Source: Parafilimonas terrae
Lineage (GTDB): Bacteria > Bacteroidota > Bacteroidia > Chitinophagales > Chitinophagaceae
DNA length: 64,000 bases
Assembly (NCBI RefSeq): GCF_900115755.1
Contig: NZ_FOXQ01000001.1
Span: 248,001-312,000, forward strand
Direction of reading: 5' to 3'
Shown: one piece after another, positions 25,167 to 33,808 of the stretch
Layout of the letters: every line of letters starts with the position of its first letter
How positions within the stretch are numbered: position 1 is the stretch's first letter
Program-made: the position numbers and the translations under genes
The notes under the pieces: model-generated
The model's database searches: none
What the model was told of the DNA's origin: nothing
Seen by the model: only the letters and a program-made list of their open reading frames with translations

Positions 25167-26864
25167 TTATGCTGACAACCTAAAATCGATCATCTTCATT
25201 TGTATCATCCTTTCACCATTCCATTCATTTATATCTAAGGTGTAAACAACATCAAGCGGCAGGTTTGATTCAAGCAAAGCAAATTTTTCAGCCATATTAA
25301 ATCCAATGCCGGTTAATATTTTATCGTGCTGCTGCAACACAAACCGCACATGGTTTTCTTTCACCAGTTTTGAATACCCGGTATTTTTCACATTACGGCT
25401 GATAAAAACAGGCCGCATATTGCCAGGCCCGAAAGGCTCCATCTGCTCAATTATATTTAAAAAAGTAAAATTGATTTCATTAAAAGAAAGCTCTGCATCA
25501 ATTATAATTTCGGGTATTAATAATTCTTCTGTGATAGTTTGCGATACAACTTTTTCAAAGCTGTCAATGAAGCCAGGTAATTTATCTTCCATCATTGATA
25601 AACCCGCAGCAGCAAAATGGCCGCCATAACCAAGCAGGTGCTCCCGGCACGCATGAATAGCCTCGTATAAATTAAAACCCGGCACACTGCGGGCGCTCCC
25701 GGCAATAATATCGCCGCTTTTTGTAAGCACAATAGTAGGCCTGTAATAGTTCTCAATTAATCTTGAGGCAACAATACCCACTACGCCTTTGTGCCAATGT
25801 TCTTTATAAACAACAGTTGTTTTACGTTGTTTTAATATGGCATCATTTTCAATTAAGGTTAGGGCTTCATCTGTAATATTGCTGTCGGCTTCCTTTCGTT
25901 CTGTATTATCATTGTGCAGCAATTTGGCGTATTCCATCGCCTTGTCATAATCTTCTTCAATAAATAATTGTACAGCCTTCTTTGCATCGTCCATCCTGCC
26001 GGCGGCATTTATGCGCGGTGCCACAATAAACACAAGGCTATTTATATGCACTTTTTTTTGCATTCCCGCCAGCGAAAGCAGGGCTTTTAAACTCACGGAT
26101 GGATTTTCATTCACTTTCTTCAATCCGTGAAATGCAAGAATGCGGTTTTCGCCATCTATAGGAACAATATCAGCGGCTATTGCTACCGCAACCAGGTCAA
26201 TATATTTCAGATAATATTCCGGCAGCAGGCCTAACTCATCGCTTAAAGCCTGCATTAATTTGAACCCAACACCGCAGCCGCACAGTTCCTTATAAGGATA
26301 ATTACAGTCTTTTTGTTTTGGATCGAGCACTGCAATCGCATCGGGAATTATTTCATCGGGCAAATGGTGATCGCAAATAACAAAATCAATGTTTAGCTGT
26401 TTTGCATAATTAATAAGCTCCGCAGATTTTATACCGCAGTCAAGCGCAATAATCAAAGAGAAATTATTTTCATAAGCGAAATCAATACCTGCTTTCGATA
26501 TTCCATAACCTTCTTTATAACGATGCGGAATGTAATAAGCAACCTGTGGATATATTGATTTTAGAAACTGGTACATGCAGGCAACGGAAGTGGTTCCGTC
26601 CACATCGTAATCGCCGAAAACCAGGATTTTTTCTTTATTATTAATGGCTGCGATAATACGGGTTACTGCTTTCAGCATGTCTTTCATCAGCCAGGGATCA
26701 TGCAGTTGGCTAAGCGCAGGGCGAAAGAAATCATGTGCTTTATTATAGGTGTCAATTCCGCGCTGCACAAGAATTTTACAGATTGTTCTATTTATCCGAA
26801 GTGCCTGCTGCAGTTGCAGCGTTGCAGTTTCATCAAAGGGTAATATGTTCCATCGCTTTTGCAT
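25167..26864 (-). CDS. recJ: single-stranded-DNA-specific exonuclease RecJ
   Basis: 5'-3' exonuclease used in recombination and repair. The 565-residue protein carries the DHH-family motifs: FGDYDVDGTTS (83-93), IALDCGIKS, the DHH triad in VICDHHLPDE (about 161), and the DHHA1-type GYGGHFAAAGLSM in the C-terminal half. It starts 10 nt after the prenyl synthase gene and is followed by a glycosyltransferase. Confidence 0.95.
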   Translation of the reverse strand: MQKRWNILPFDETATLQLQQALRINRTICKILVQRGIDTYNKAHDFFRPALSQLHDPWLMKDMLKAVTRIIAAINNKEKILVFGDYDVDGTTSVACMYQFLKSIYPQVAYYIPHRYKEGYGISKAGIDFAYENNFSLIIALDCGIKSAELINYAKQLNIDFVICDHHLPDEIIPDAIAVLDPKQKDCNYPYKELCGCGVGFKLMQALSDELGLLPEYYLKYIDLVAVAIAADIVPIDGENRILAFHGLKKVNENPSVSLKALLSLAGMQKKVHINSLVFIVAPRINAAGRMDDAKKAVQLFIEEDYDKAMEYAKLLHNDNTERKEADSNITDEALTLIENDAILKQRKTTVVYKEHWHKGVVGIVASRLIENYYRPTIVLTKSGDIIAGSARSVPGFNLYEAIHACREHLLGYGGHFAAAGLSMMEDKLPGFIDSFEKVVSQTITEELLIPEIIIDAELSFNEINFTFLNIIEQMEPFGPGNMRPVFISRNVKNTGYSKLVKENHVRFVLQQHDKILTGIGFNMAEKFALLESNLPLDVVYTLDINEWNGERMIQMKMIDFRLSA

Positions 26865-26874
26865 AATTCAAAGG

Positions 26875-27849
26875 CTAAAATTGCCTGTCGGTGGTATATC
26901 TAACCAGGTCTTCAAGCGCATCTCTTGTATCGGATGCGGGAAAACTATGTAATAACGACAATGCTTCATCCCTGAAAGAAAGCATTTTGCGTGTTGCATA
27001 ATCTATTCCGCCGCATTCGTTAACTGTGTTAATAACAAATTTTACTTTTTCAGGATCGCGGTTTTCGTTTTTAACGATATAAATAATTTTCTTCCTGAGT
27101 CTTGATTCGCAATTATTCAAAGTGTATATAAGGGGCAAGGTGAGTTTTTTTTCTTTAATATCGTTACCCGTTGGCTTTCCCACATTTTCGGTGCTGTAAT
27201 CAAAAAGGTCGTCTTTTATCTGGAATGCCATCCCTACCTTTTCGCCAAATTGTTGCATTTTTTCTATATTCTGGCTATCAGGGAAGGTGGTGCTGGCACC
27301 CGCCGCGCAGGCAGACGACAGCAATGAGGCGGTTTTTCCTTTTATGATATTAAAATAAATGTCCTCACTTAAATTCAGGTTCCTTGCTTTTTCTATTTGT
27401 AATAGCTCACCTTCGCTCATTTGCCTCACTGCCTCAGAGAGTATTTGTAAAACTTTGTAATCATTATTATTAAGGGATAGCAGAAGGCCTTTGGAAAGCA
27501 AATAATCGCCCACAAGTACAGCCACTTTATTTTTCCATAGCGCATTTATTGAAAAAAAACCACGACGTTCGGGAGATTCGTCAACAACATCATCATGCAC
27601 CAGTGTAGCCGTGTGCAATAGTTCAACCAACGAAGCAGCCCTGTATGTGGTATCTGTTATTTCCCCTCCTAACCTGGCACTTAATAATACAAACATCGGC
27701 CGCATCTGTTTGCCCTTTCTTTTCACGATGTACTGCATAATTCTGTCGAGCAAAGGAGCATTACTTTTTACGGCTTTGCTAAAGTATTCTTCGAACTTTG
27801 TTAAATCTTGGTCTATTAATTGTATAGCTTTCTTCATTAAAAATTTCAA
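26875..27849 (-). CDS. long-chain polyprenyl diphosphate synthase
   Basis: Makes long all-trans prenyl chains, probably the menaquinone side chain. Motifs are GKQMRP (46-51), first Asp-rich DDVVD (86-90) followed by RRG, and second DDLFD near 213. The residue five before the first motif is Ala rather than the Phe found in the other synthase of this window (4364-5329), which leaves room for longer chains. Start could also be the Met at codon 5 (27837). It is first in a run with recJ and a glycosyltransferase, and divergent from the OmpA gene. Confidence 0.9.
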   Translation of the reverse strand: MKFLMKKAIQLIDQDLTKFEEYFSKAVKSNAPLLDRIMQYIVKRKGKQMRPMFVLLSARLGGEITDTTYRAASLVELLHTATLVHDDVVDESPERRGFFSINALWKNKVAVLVGDYLLSKGLLLSLNNNDYKVLQILSEAVRQMSEGELLQIEKARNLNLSEDIYFNIIKGKTASLLSSACAAGASTTFPDSQNIEKMQQFGEKVGMAFQIKDDLFDYSTENVGKPTGNDIKEKKLTLPLIYTLNNCESRLRKKIIYIVKNENRDPEKVKFVINTVNECGGIDYATRKMLSFRDEALSLLHSFPASDTRDALEDLVRYTTDRQF

Positions 27850-27954
27850 ACAGTTGCAAGATATGGGAAAACTAATTGGTAAAGGAAATGCAGCATAATG
27901 AATAAAGTTTTTGTCATAAGAGCGGTTTGATCAAAAGAAAATAGATAGTAAAAA

Positions 27955-27985
27955 TTTGGTATTTCATTATCAATGAGTACTTTTG
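27955..27985 (+). promoter_or_regulatory. consensus Bacteroidota promoter of the OmpA-like gene
   Basis: TTTG at 27955-27958 and TACTTTTG at 27978-27985 are 19 nt apart, a perfect match to the -33/-7 consensus. The 5' leader is about 40 nt and the coding start is at 28034. A strong promoter fits an abundant outer-membrane protein. Confidence 0.82.
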
Positions 27986-28033
27986 TGGTTATATTTTTTT
28001 AAAGGGAAACATTAAACATTTAAAATTTTACCT

Positions 28034-29578
28034 ATGGTAAGCAAAAAGCTAAAATTGCTCTTAGCCCTTGTAGGACTAATGCAGATCTCATCTTACGCAC
28101 AAGATGGTACTACAACAACTACTGGGTCTTCAACAAGTTCAACCGATGCAAGCTGGGCTTATGACTCTAGTAAAGTATCGAATACAACTCAGTATAACGA
28201 ATTTGTAAATTATCAGAACCCTTATCCGGCAAAGCCACGCGGGATGTGGGAATTATCAGTACTTGGTGGCAATGCAATTATCATTGGCGACCGTCCTATA
28301 TTAGCTGATGGTTATTCAGGTGGATTTGCCGGCGGCGTTGCAGCCCGTTTCGCATTAAGCCATGTATTTTCTACCCGTCTTGGTTATGTGGCAAGCATCC
28401 AGAAAATTCCTGGCTATAAGAATTATATCCCATATAGCTCCAATACAACGCACATGTTGAACCTGGATTTGATTGCTTCATTAAATACACTGAGCTCTTT
28501 CAGAGGCAATCCCAAAGTAAACTATTATGTATTTGCCGGTTATAGCATTGCTGCTTCTCAGGTTGCCGCTGGTAATCCGGATGATGGAATTTTCTCAGCA
28601 ACAGGCCCGGTTCGTTTCGATCTTTATCAAAAAGATTCAAAGAACTTTATTTCTACATTCCATGAAGATGATAATGGAAATAAAAACCAGGCATTATATC
28701 ACAACTTAGCTTTTGGTGCCGGTATCGATTTCAGGATCAGCCCAAGAATTACTTTCGGTGTTGAAGAAAGAATCGTAGCTCCGCTTACAGGTGTTGATAT
28801 GTTAGACGGTTATATTAATCAGTCTGGCAGTGTAAGAGGCGGCGCTGATAAATTCGCTTTCTCTACAGCTAAAATCGCGTTTAACCTTGGTAACTCAGCT
28901 ACACATACAGCACCTTTATGGTGGGTTAATCCTAACAACTACCTGTACAACGAAGTTGCAACTCCAAAGCACATGAAACTTCCTCCGGTTGTTTTACCTG
29001 ATGCTGATGGCGACGGCGTAACAGACCAGTTCGATATGGAACCAAGCACTCCTGCAGGTTGCGCAGTTGACGTAAAAGGTGTTAGCCTTGATACAGATGG
29101 TGACGGCGTTCCTGATTGCAAGGATAAAGAAAAACTTACTCCTCAAAACTGCTTCCCTGTTAATGCAGACGGCGTAGGTACTTGTCCTGAACCAGAATGC
29201 TGCAAAAACCTTCAGCCAGTAGCACCGGTTTGTGCAATAGGCAGCTTACCAAGCGTACAGTTCAAGAGCGGCAGCGCTAAATTAAGCAGCACAGCTACTT
29301 CATTACTTGATAATGTAGCCCAGCAGTTACAGGCTAATCCTACTTGTAAAGTTAAACTGGTTGGCTATGGTGCTTCTGATAAGAGAGCTCAACAGCTTAG
29401 CTGGGATCATGTAAATGCTATCAAGACTTACCTTAGTGAAAAACAAGGTATTTCTGAAACACGCATCATCTTTACTTACGGCATGGATGGTTCAGCTACA
29501 ACTGTGGATTTAGTTCCAACTACAGAAGAAGGTCCTAACACAGTTCCTGCTCCTCACCCAAATCTTAGAAAAGGTTAA
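28034..29578 (+). CDS. OmpA-family outer-membrane protein with TSP3-like repeats
   Basis: 514 residues: signal peptide (1-22), an eight-strand-type beta-barrel region (about 60-300), two calcium-type TSP3-like repeats (DADGDGVTDQFD near 325 and DTDGDGVPDCKD near 353), a Cys-rich joint, and a C-terminal OmpA-like domain (about 400-500, VQFKSGSAKLSS to IIFTYGMDG). The peptidoglycan-binding signature is degenerate: where most OmpA proteins have an Asp and NxxLSxxRAxxV, this one reads SDKRAQQLSWDHVNAI, without the conserved Arg. It may therefore bind the wall weakly. A terminator follows. Confidence 0.88.
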   Translation: MVSKKLKLLLALVGLMQISSYAQDGTTTTTGSSTSSTDASWAYDSSKVSNTTQYNEFVNYQNPYPAKPRGMWELSVLGGNAIIIGDRPILADGYSGGFAGGVAARFALSHVFSTRLGYVASIQKIPGYKNYIPYSSNTTHMLNLDLIASLNTLSSFRGNPKVNYYVFAGYSIAASQVAAGNPDDGIFSATGPVRFDLYQKDSKNFISTFHEDDNGNKNQALYHNLAFGAGIDFRISPRITFGVEERIVAPLTGVDMLDGYINQSGSVRGGADKFAFSTAKIAFNLGNSATHTAPLWWVNPNNYLYNEVATPKHMKLPPVVLPDADGDGVTDQFDMEPSTPAGCAVDVKGVSLDTDGDGVPDCKDKEKLTPQNCFPVNADGVGTCPEPECCKNLQPVAPVCAIGSLPSVQFKSGSAKLSSTATSLLDNVAQQLQANPTCKVKLVGYGASDKRAQQLSWDHVNAIKTYLSEKQGISETRIIFTYGMDGSATTVDLVPTTEEGPNTVPAPHPNLRKG

Positions 29579-29598
29579 TAATAATCTTTCAAATAATA

Positions 29599-29628
29599 AA
29601 AAAGCCGCTGAAATTCAGCGGCTTTTTT
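29599..29628 (+). terminator. intrinsic terminator after the OmpA-like gene
   Basis: Stem GCCGCTG/CAGCGGC (29604-29610 with 29616-29622) flanked by an A-run before and six T after, 20 nt beyond the stop codon. Confidence 0.9.
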
Positions 29629-29675
29629 ATTGAATTAATTAACCTTCAAAATATAACTGCAACACCAAAAAATAT

Positions 29676-29683
29676 TACCTTTG
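29676..29683 (+). promoter_or_regulatory. -7 element of fusA
   Basis: TACCTTTG matches TAnnTTTG and is followed by the common GC. The -33 region lacks a clear TTTG. The coding start is 62 nt downstream. Confidence 0.5.
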
Positions 29684-29744
29684 CCGCTCAAAAAAATTTC
29701 AGGATTTTATTATCGCTGAAATGAAATAACAAATAACAACTTAT

Positions 29745-31895
29745 ATGGCTGATTTAAGATTACAACGAAATTTTGGAATTGCCGCACATATTGATGCCGG
29801 CAAAACCACCACCACGGAGCGCATTCTTCGTTATACCGGAATGATTCACAGAATTGGTGAAGTTCACGAAGGTGCTGCAACAACCGACTGGATGGAACAG
29901 GAAAAAGAAAGAGGTATTACTATTACCTCTGCAGCCGTAAGCTGCCAGTGGAATTTTCCCACGCTGCAGGGAAAACCTACTCCCGATTCTAAAAAATACT
30001 ATTTTAATATTATTGATACTCCGGGCCACGTTGATTTTACCGTAGAAGTTGAACGTTCTATGCGTGTACTGGATGGCCTGATCGCTCTATTTTCAGCAGT
30101 TGATGGCGTTGAGCCTCAAAGTGAAACCGTTTGGCGCCAGGCAAACCGCTATGGTGTGCCACGCATTGGTTTTGTAAATAAAATGGACCGCGCTGGTGCT
30201 GATTTCTTAAACGTTGTGGCCCAGGTGAAAGAAATGCTGGGCGCCAAGAGCGTTCCCTTACAGTTGCCGATTGGTGCGGAAGATAACTTTAAAGGAGTTG
30301 TTGACCTGATCCAGATGAAAGGCATAGTTTGGGATGATGCTACAGAAGGAATGACCTATACCGAAATCCCTATCCCTGACGATATGAAGGAAGATGTGGA
30401 TTACTGGAGAGGCCAGTTAATTGAAGCTGTTGCAGAATATGATGAAAAATTATTAGAGAAATTTTTTGATGACCCTGATACAATAAGCGAAGCAGAAGTA
30501 CATGAAGCTATCCGCAAGGCAACTATCGATTTGAGCATTGTGCCGATGATGTGCGGATCATCTTTCAAAAATAAAGGTGTGCAGACTGCTTTGGATGCTG
30601 TATGCCGTTATCTTCCTTCTCCGCTTGATCTTCCTGATACAGTGGGAACTGATCCGGATTCAGGAGAAGAAATTACACGCAAGTCAGATCCCAAAGCTCC
30701 TTTTTCTGCATTGGCTTTCAAAATCATGACCGATCCATTTGTGGGAAGGCTTGCTTTCTTCCGTTGTTATAGCGGTCATCTTGACGCAGGGTCTTATGTA
30801 AGAAATATGCGTAGCGGTAAAAACGAGCGCATCAGCCGTATTATGAAAATGTTTGCCAACAAGCAAAATCCTGTTGATTTTATTGAGGCTGGCGATATAG
30901 CTGCTGCTGTTGGCTTTAAGGAAATAAAGACTGGCGATACATTATGTGATGAAGATCATCCTATCGTTCTTGAAAATATGTTCATTCCTGAACCTGTAAT
31001 TTCGGTAGCGGTTGAGCCTAAAACTCAGGCGGATGTCGACAAAATGGGTCTTGCCATTTCCAAGTTAGTGGAAGAAGATCCTACGTTACGCGTAAAAACC
31101 GATGAAGATACAGGCCAGACAATTCTTTCAGGCATGGGTGAATTACACCTTGAAATTATTGTTGACCGTATGAAACGTGAGTTTAAGGTGGAAGTAAACC
31201 AAGGTAATCCGCAGGTTGCCTATAAAGAAGCCTTTACCAAAACCATTGAACATCGTGAAGTACTGAAAAAACAAACCGGTGGCCGCGGTAAATTCGCTGA
31301 TATACAGTTTGAAATAGGTCCCGCAGATGAAGAATGGCTGAAGGAAAATGCCGGTAAATCGTTCCAGTTTGTAAATGATATTTTCGGCGGTTCCATTCCG
31401 CGTGAATTTATACCGGCCATCCAGAAAGGTTTTGAAAGCTCAATGAGCACAGGTGTATTGGCAGCTTACCCAATGGAAAGCATGAAAGTGCGCATTTTTG
31501 ATGGTAGCTTCCACGCAGTTGACTCTGACTCCATGAGCTTTGAACTTTGTGCTAAATCCGGTTTCCGCGAAGCTGGTAAAAAAGCTAAACCGGTTTTACT
31601 TGAGCCTATTATGAGAGTTGAAGTGGTTACACCAGATCAATACATGGGTGATGTAACAGGCGACCTTAACCGCCGCCGTGGCTTATTGGAAGGTATGGAC
31701 AGCCGTGGCAATGCACAGGTTATTAAAGCTAAAGTTCCTTTGAGTGAAATGTTTGGTTACGTAACGCAGTTGCGTTCATTGTCATCCGGCCGTGCAACTT
31801 CAACTATGGAATTTTCGCACTATTCACCTGCTCCAACAAACATTGCTGAAGAAGTAATTGCAAAGAGCAAGGGCAAAGTAAAAGTAGAAGATTAA
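29745..31895 (+). CDS. fusA: translation elongation factor G
   Basis: GTPase that drives ribosome translocation. The 716 residues have all five domains. The G motifs are AHIDAGKTT (14-22), [10 protein letters not shown] (switch I), DTPGHVDF and NKMDR. Domain IV carries the GGRGKFAD loop, and the C-terminal part has [23 protein letters not shown]. It stands alone here, outside the usual str operon (rpsL-rpsG-fusA-tuf), which is common in this phylum for duplicated or relocated copies. Terminator downstream. Confidence 0.97.
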   Translation: MADLRLQRNFGIAAHIDAGKTTTTERILRYTGMIHRIGEVHEGAATTDWMEQEKERGITITSAAVSCQWNFPTLQGKPTPDSKKYYFNIIDTPGHVDFTVEVERSMRVLDGLIALFSAVDGVEPQSETVWRQANRYGVPRIGFVNKMDRAGADFLNVVAQVKEMLGAKSVPLQLPIGAEDNFKGVVDLIQMKGIVWDDATEGMTYTEIPIPDDMKEDVDYWRGQLIEAVAEYDEKLLEKFFDDPDTISEAEVHEAIRKATIDLSIVPMMCGSSFKNKGVQTALDAVCRYLPSPLDLPDTVGTDPDSGEEITRKSDPKAPFSALAFKIMTDPFVGRLAFFRCYSGHLDAGSYVRNMRSGKNERISRIMKMFANKQNPVDFIEAGDIAAAVGFKEIKTGDTLCDEDHPIVLENMFIPEPVISVAVEPKTQADVDKMGLAISKLVEEDPTLRVKTDEDTGQTILSGMGELHLEIIVDRMKREFKVEVNQGNPQVAYKEAFTKTIEHREVLKKQTGGRGKFADIQFEIGPADEEWLKENAGKSFQFVNDIFGGSIPREFIPAIQKGFESSMSTGVLAAYPMESMKVRIFDGSFHAVDSDSMSFELCAKSGFREAGKKAKPVLLEPIMRVEVVTPDQYMGDVTGDLNRRRGLLEGMDSRGNAQVIKAKVPLSEMFGYVTQLRSLSSGRATSTMEFSHYSPAPTNIAEEVIAKSKGKVKVED

Positions 31896-31920
31896 TCAAT
31901 CTTATATGATCACACATATA

Positions 31921-31951
31921 GGCTGGCTTGTAAAAAGCCGGCCTTTTTTTT
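31921..31951 (+). terminator. intrinsic terminator after fusA
   Basis: Stem GGCTGGCTT (31921-31929) with AAGCCGGCC (31935-31943), one wobble pair, 5-nt loop and eight T. Confidence 0.9.
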
Positions 31952-31964
31952 ACATACAAAAAAT

Positions 31965-33251
31965 CTAAAACATTTTAAATCTTTCAAAACAGGCTTTCTC
32001 CAGGCCTTCCCTGTCATCCGGGTGTGCAATGTTTATGAGCGCTCTTGCACGTTGTTTTAGATTCTTACCAAATAAATATGCAACACCATATTCGGTTATT
32101 ACGTAATGCACATGCGCTCTGGTGGTAACCACACCAGCACCTGGTTTAAGCATGGGTACAATGCGGGGAATGCCTTTCGCCGTCCTCGAAGGAATGGCAA
32201 TGATGGGCTTTCCTCCTTCGCTTAAAGCGGCGCCACGCATAAAATCCATCTGGCCGCCAACGCCGGAATATTGATAGGTTCCGATAGAGTCACTGCACAC
32301 CTGCCCCGTTATATCAATTTCTATAGCGCTGTTAATGGCCACCATTTTATTGTTGCGGCGTATGACATGAGGATCATTCACATAATTTATTACAAGAAAA
32401 GCAAAGGCAGGGTTATCGCTTATATAATCATATAATTGTTTAGAACCCAGCGCAAAAGAAGATACAGTTTTGTTCGGATGTATCCTTTTATACTTATTGT
32501 TTATGATATCTTTTTCCACCAGTTTTATGATTCCATCGGAACACATTTCTGTATGCACACCCAAATCTTTATGATTGGTTAGCGAACTTAATACCGCATC
32601 GGGTATAGCGCCGATGCCCATTTGAAGTGTGCTTTTATCTTCTATAAGCCCGGCAACAAGTTCTCCTATCACCTGCGTTTCAGGGCCACATTTTTCTGAA
32701 AAATTTGCTTCGTGCAAGGCATCTTCACAATATACCATTGAGGTAAAGCGGCTGCAATGTATCATACCATCACCATGTGAGCGGGGCACATTCGGATTTA
32801 CCTGCGCAATAATATACCTGGCATTGCTTACTGCGCTTTTTGCAATATCAACCGAAACACCCAGCGAACAATAACCATGCGCATCCGGCAATGATACATG
32901 CACAATGGCAACATCTATCGGTAAAATATTGCGGTCGAAAAGGGCTGGTATCTCACTGAGAAATACCGGCACATAATCGCCATAACCCTCATTAACGGAC
33001 TGCCGCAGCGAAGCCGATACAAATAATGAATTTAGCCTGAAACTATCTTTCAATTCAGGCTTATTTACATGCAAATCACCATAAACGCTTATAGAGATAA
33101 TTTCAACATTACGCAGCCTGCCGGCTTCCTCTGCAAGATGTTTTAAGAGATAAGTAGGGGTATGAGCACTGCCATGAATAAACACACGCTGATTACTTTT
33201 TATTACAGATAATGCTTCTTTAGGCGTTACAAAATGCACCGGTATTTTCAT
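31965..33251 (-). CDS. acetyl-CoA hydrolase/transferase family protein
   Basis: Moves CoA between carboxylic acids through a glutamyl-CoA intermediate. The 428-residue protein resembles 4-hydroxybutyrate/butyrate:acetate CoA-transferases. The catalytic Glu is E235 in GVHTEMCSDGI, and the CoA-binding stretches include LQMGIGAIPDAVL and YSGVGGQMDFMRGAALS. A hydrolase role is possible, since the families are hard to separate by eye. It is a single gene, convergent with fusA. Confidence 0.88.
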   Translation of the reverse strand: MKIPVHFVTPKEALSVIKSNQRVFIHGSAHTPTYLLKHLAEEAGRLRNVEIISISVYGDLHVNKPELKDSFRLNSLFVSASLRQSVNEGYGDYVPVFLSEIPALFDRNILPIDVAIVHVSLPDAHGYCSLGVSVDIAKSAVSNARYIIAQVNPNVPRSHGDGMIHCSRFTSMVYCEDALHEANFSEKCGPETQVIGELVAGLIEDKSTLQMGIGAIPDAVLSSLTNHKDLGVHTEMCSDGIIKLVEKDIINNKYKRIHPNKTVSSFALGSKQLYDYISDNPAFAFLVINYVNDPHVIRRNNKMVAINSAIEIDITGQVCSDSIGTYQYSGVGGQMDFMRGAALSEGGKPIIAIPSRTAKGIPRIVPMLKPGAGVVTTRAHVHYVITEYGVAYLFGKNLKQRARALINIAHPDDREGLEKACFERFKMF

Positions 33252-33427
33252 GATAAAAAATTTGCTGCAAAAATATTTGATGGCGTTAAGCCTTATATGA
33301 CGAGCGTCATTACTGCTGTAAATAAATGCTATTGATTTAAAGCGGTAAATTATTTATGGGCAAATAATTACACTCTTCATTAGCGAAATATCAATCAATA
33401 ATAAAATAATTCAAGGGTTACCTCAAA

Positions 33428-33673
33428 TTATAAAAGTGCATTTATTTTTTCAGCAAGCGATATATCCTTTTCTGTAACAATATCACCGGCATCATGCGTG
33501 CTCAGCCATATTTCTACGGTATTATAAACGTTTTTCCATGCAGGATGATGGTTCATGCACTGCGCTTCCAATGCTGTGCGAATCATAAATGCAAACGCTT
33601 CAGAAAAATCTTTGAACTCTATTTTACGGTATAAAGCATTATCGTTCTGAGACCAGCCCTGGGGAGTTTTCAT
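33428..33673 (-). CDS. 4a-hydroxytetrahydrobiopterin dehydratase
   Basis: Recycles the pterin cofactor by dehydrating the carbinolamine made by aromatic amino acid hydroxylases. The compact 81-residue product has the family signature MNHHPAWKNVYNTVEIWLSTH followed by GDIVTEKDISLA. No phenylalanine hydroxylase gene is near. It is a single minus-strand gene between the CoA-transferase and the siderophore receptor. Confidence 0.93.
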   Translation of the reverse strand: MKTPQGWSQNDNALYRKIEFKDFSEAFAFMIRTALEAQCMNHHPAWKNVYNTVEIWLSTHDAGDIVTEKDISLAEKINALL

Positions 33674-33758
33674 ACTTATAGTTTTCTTATTCCTACAATT
33701 TTTTTACCAACCTGTAAAATAGCGCATTGCAGGTAAATTATACCGGCGTTTTAAAAAT

Positions 33759-33788
33759 AAACAGGCCGCCGGAACCGGTGGCCTGTTT
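33759..33788 (-). terminator. intrinsic terminator after the TonB-dependent receptor gene
   Basis: A 14-bp stem with G-T pairs (33759-33772 with 33775-33788, core CAGGCCGCCGG) and a T-rich tail on the minus strand, 21 nt beyond the stop codon. Confidence 0.82.
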
Positions 33789-33808
33789 AACTTTACCATT
33801 ATCTGTCT

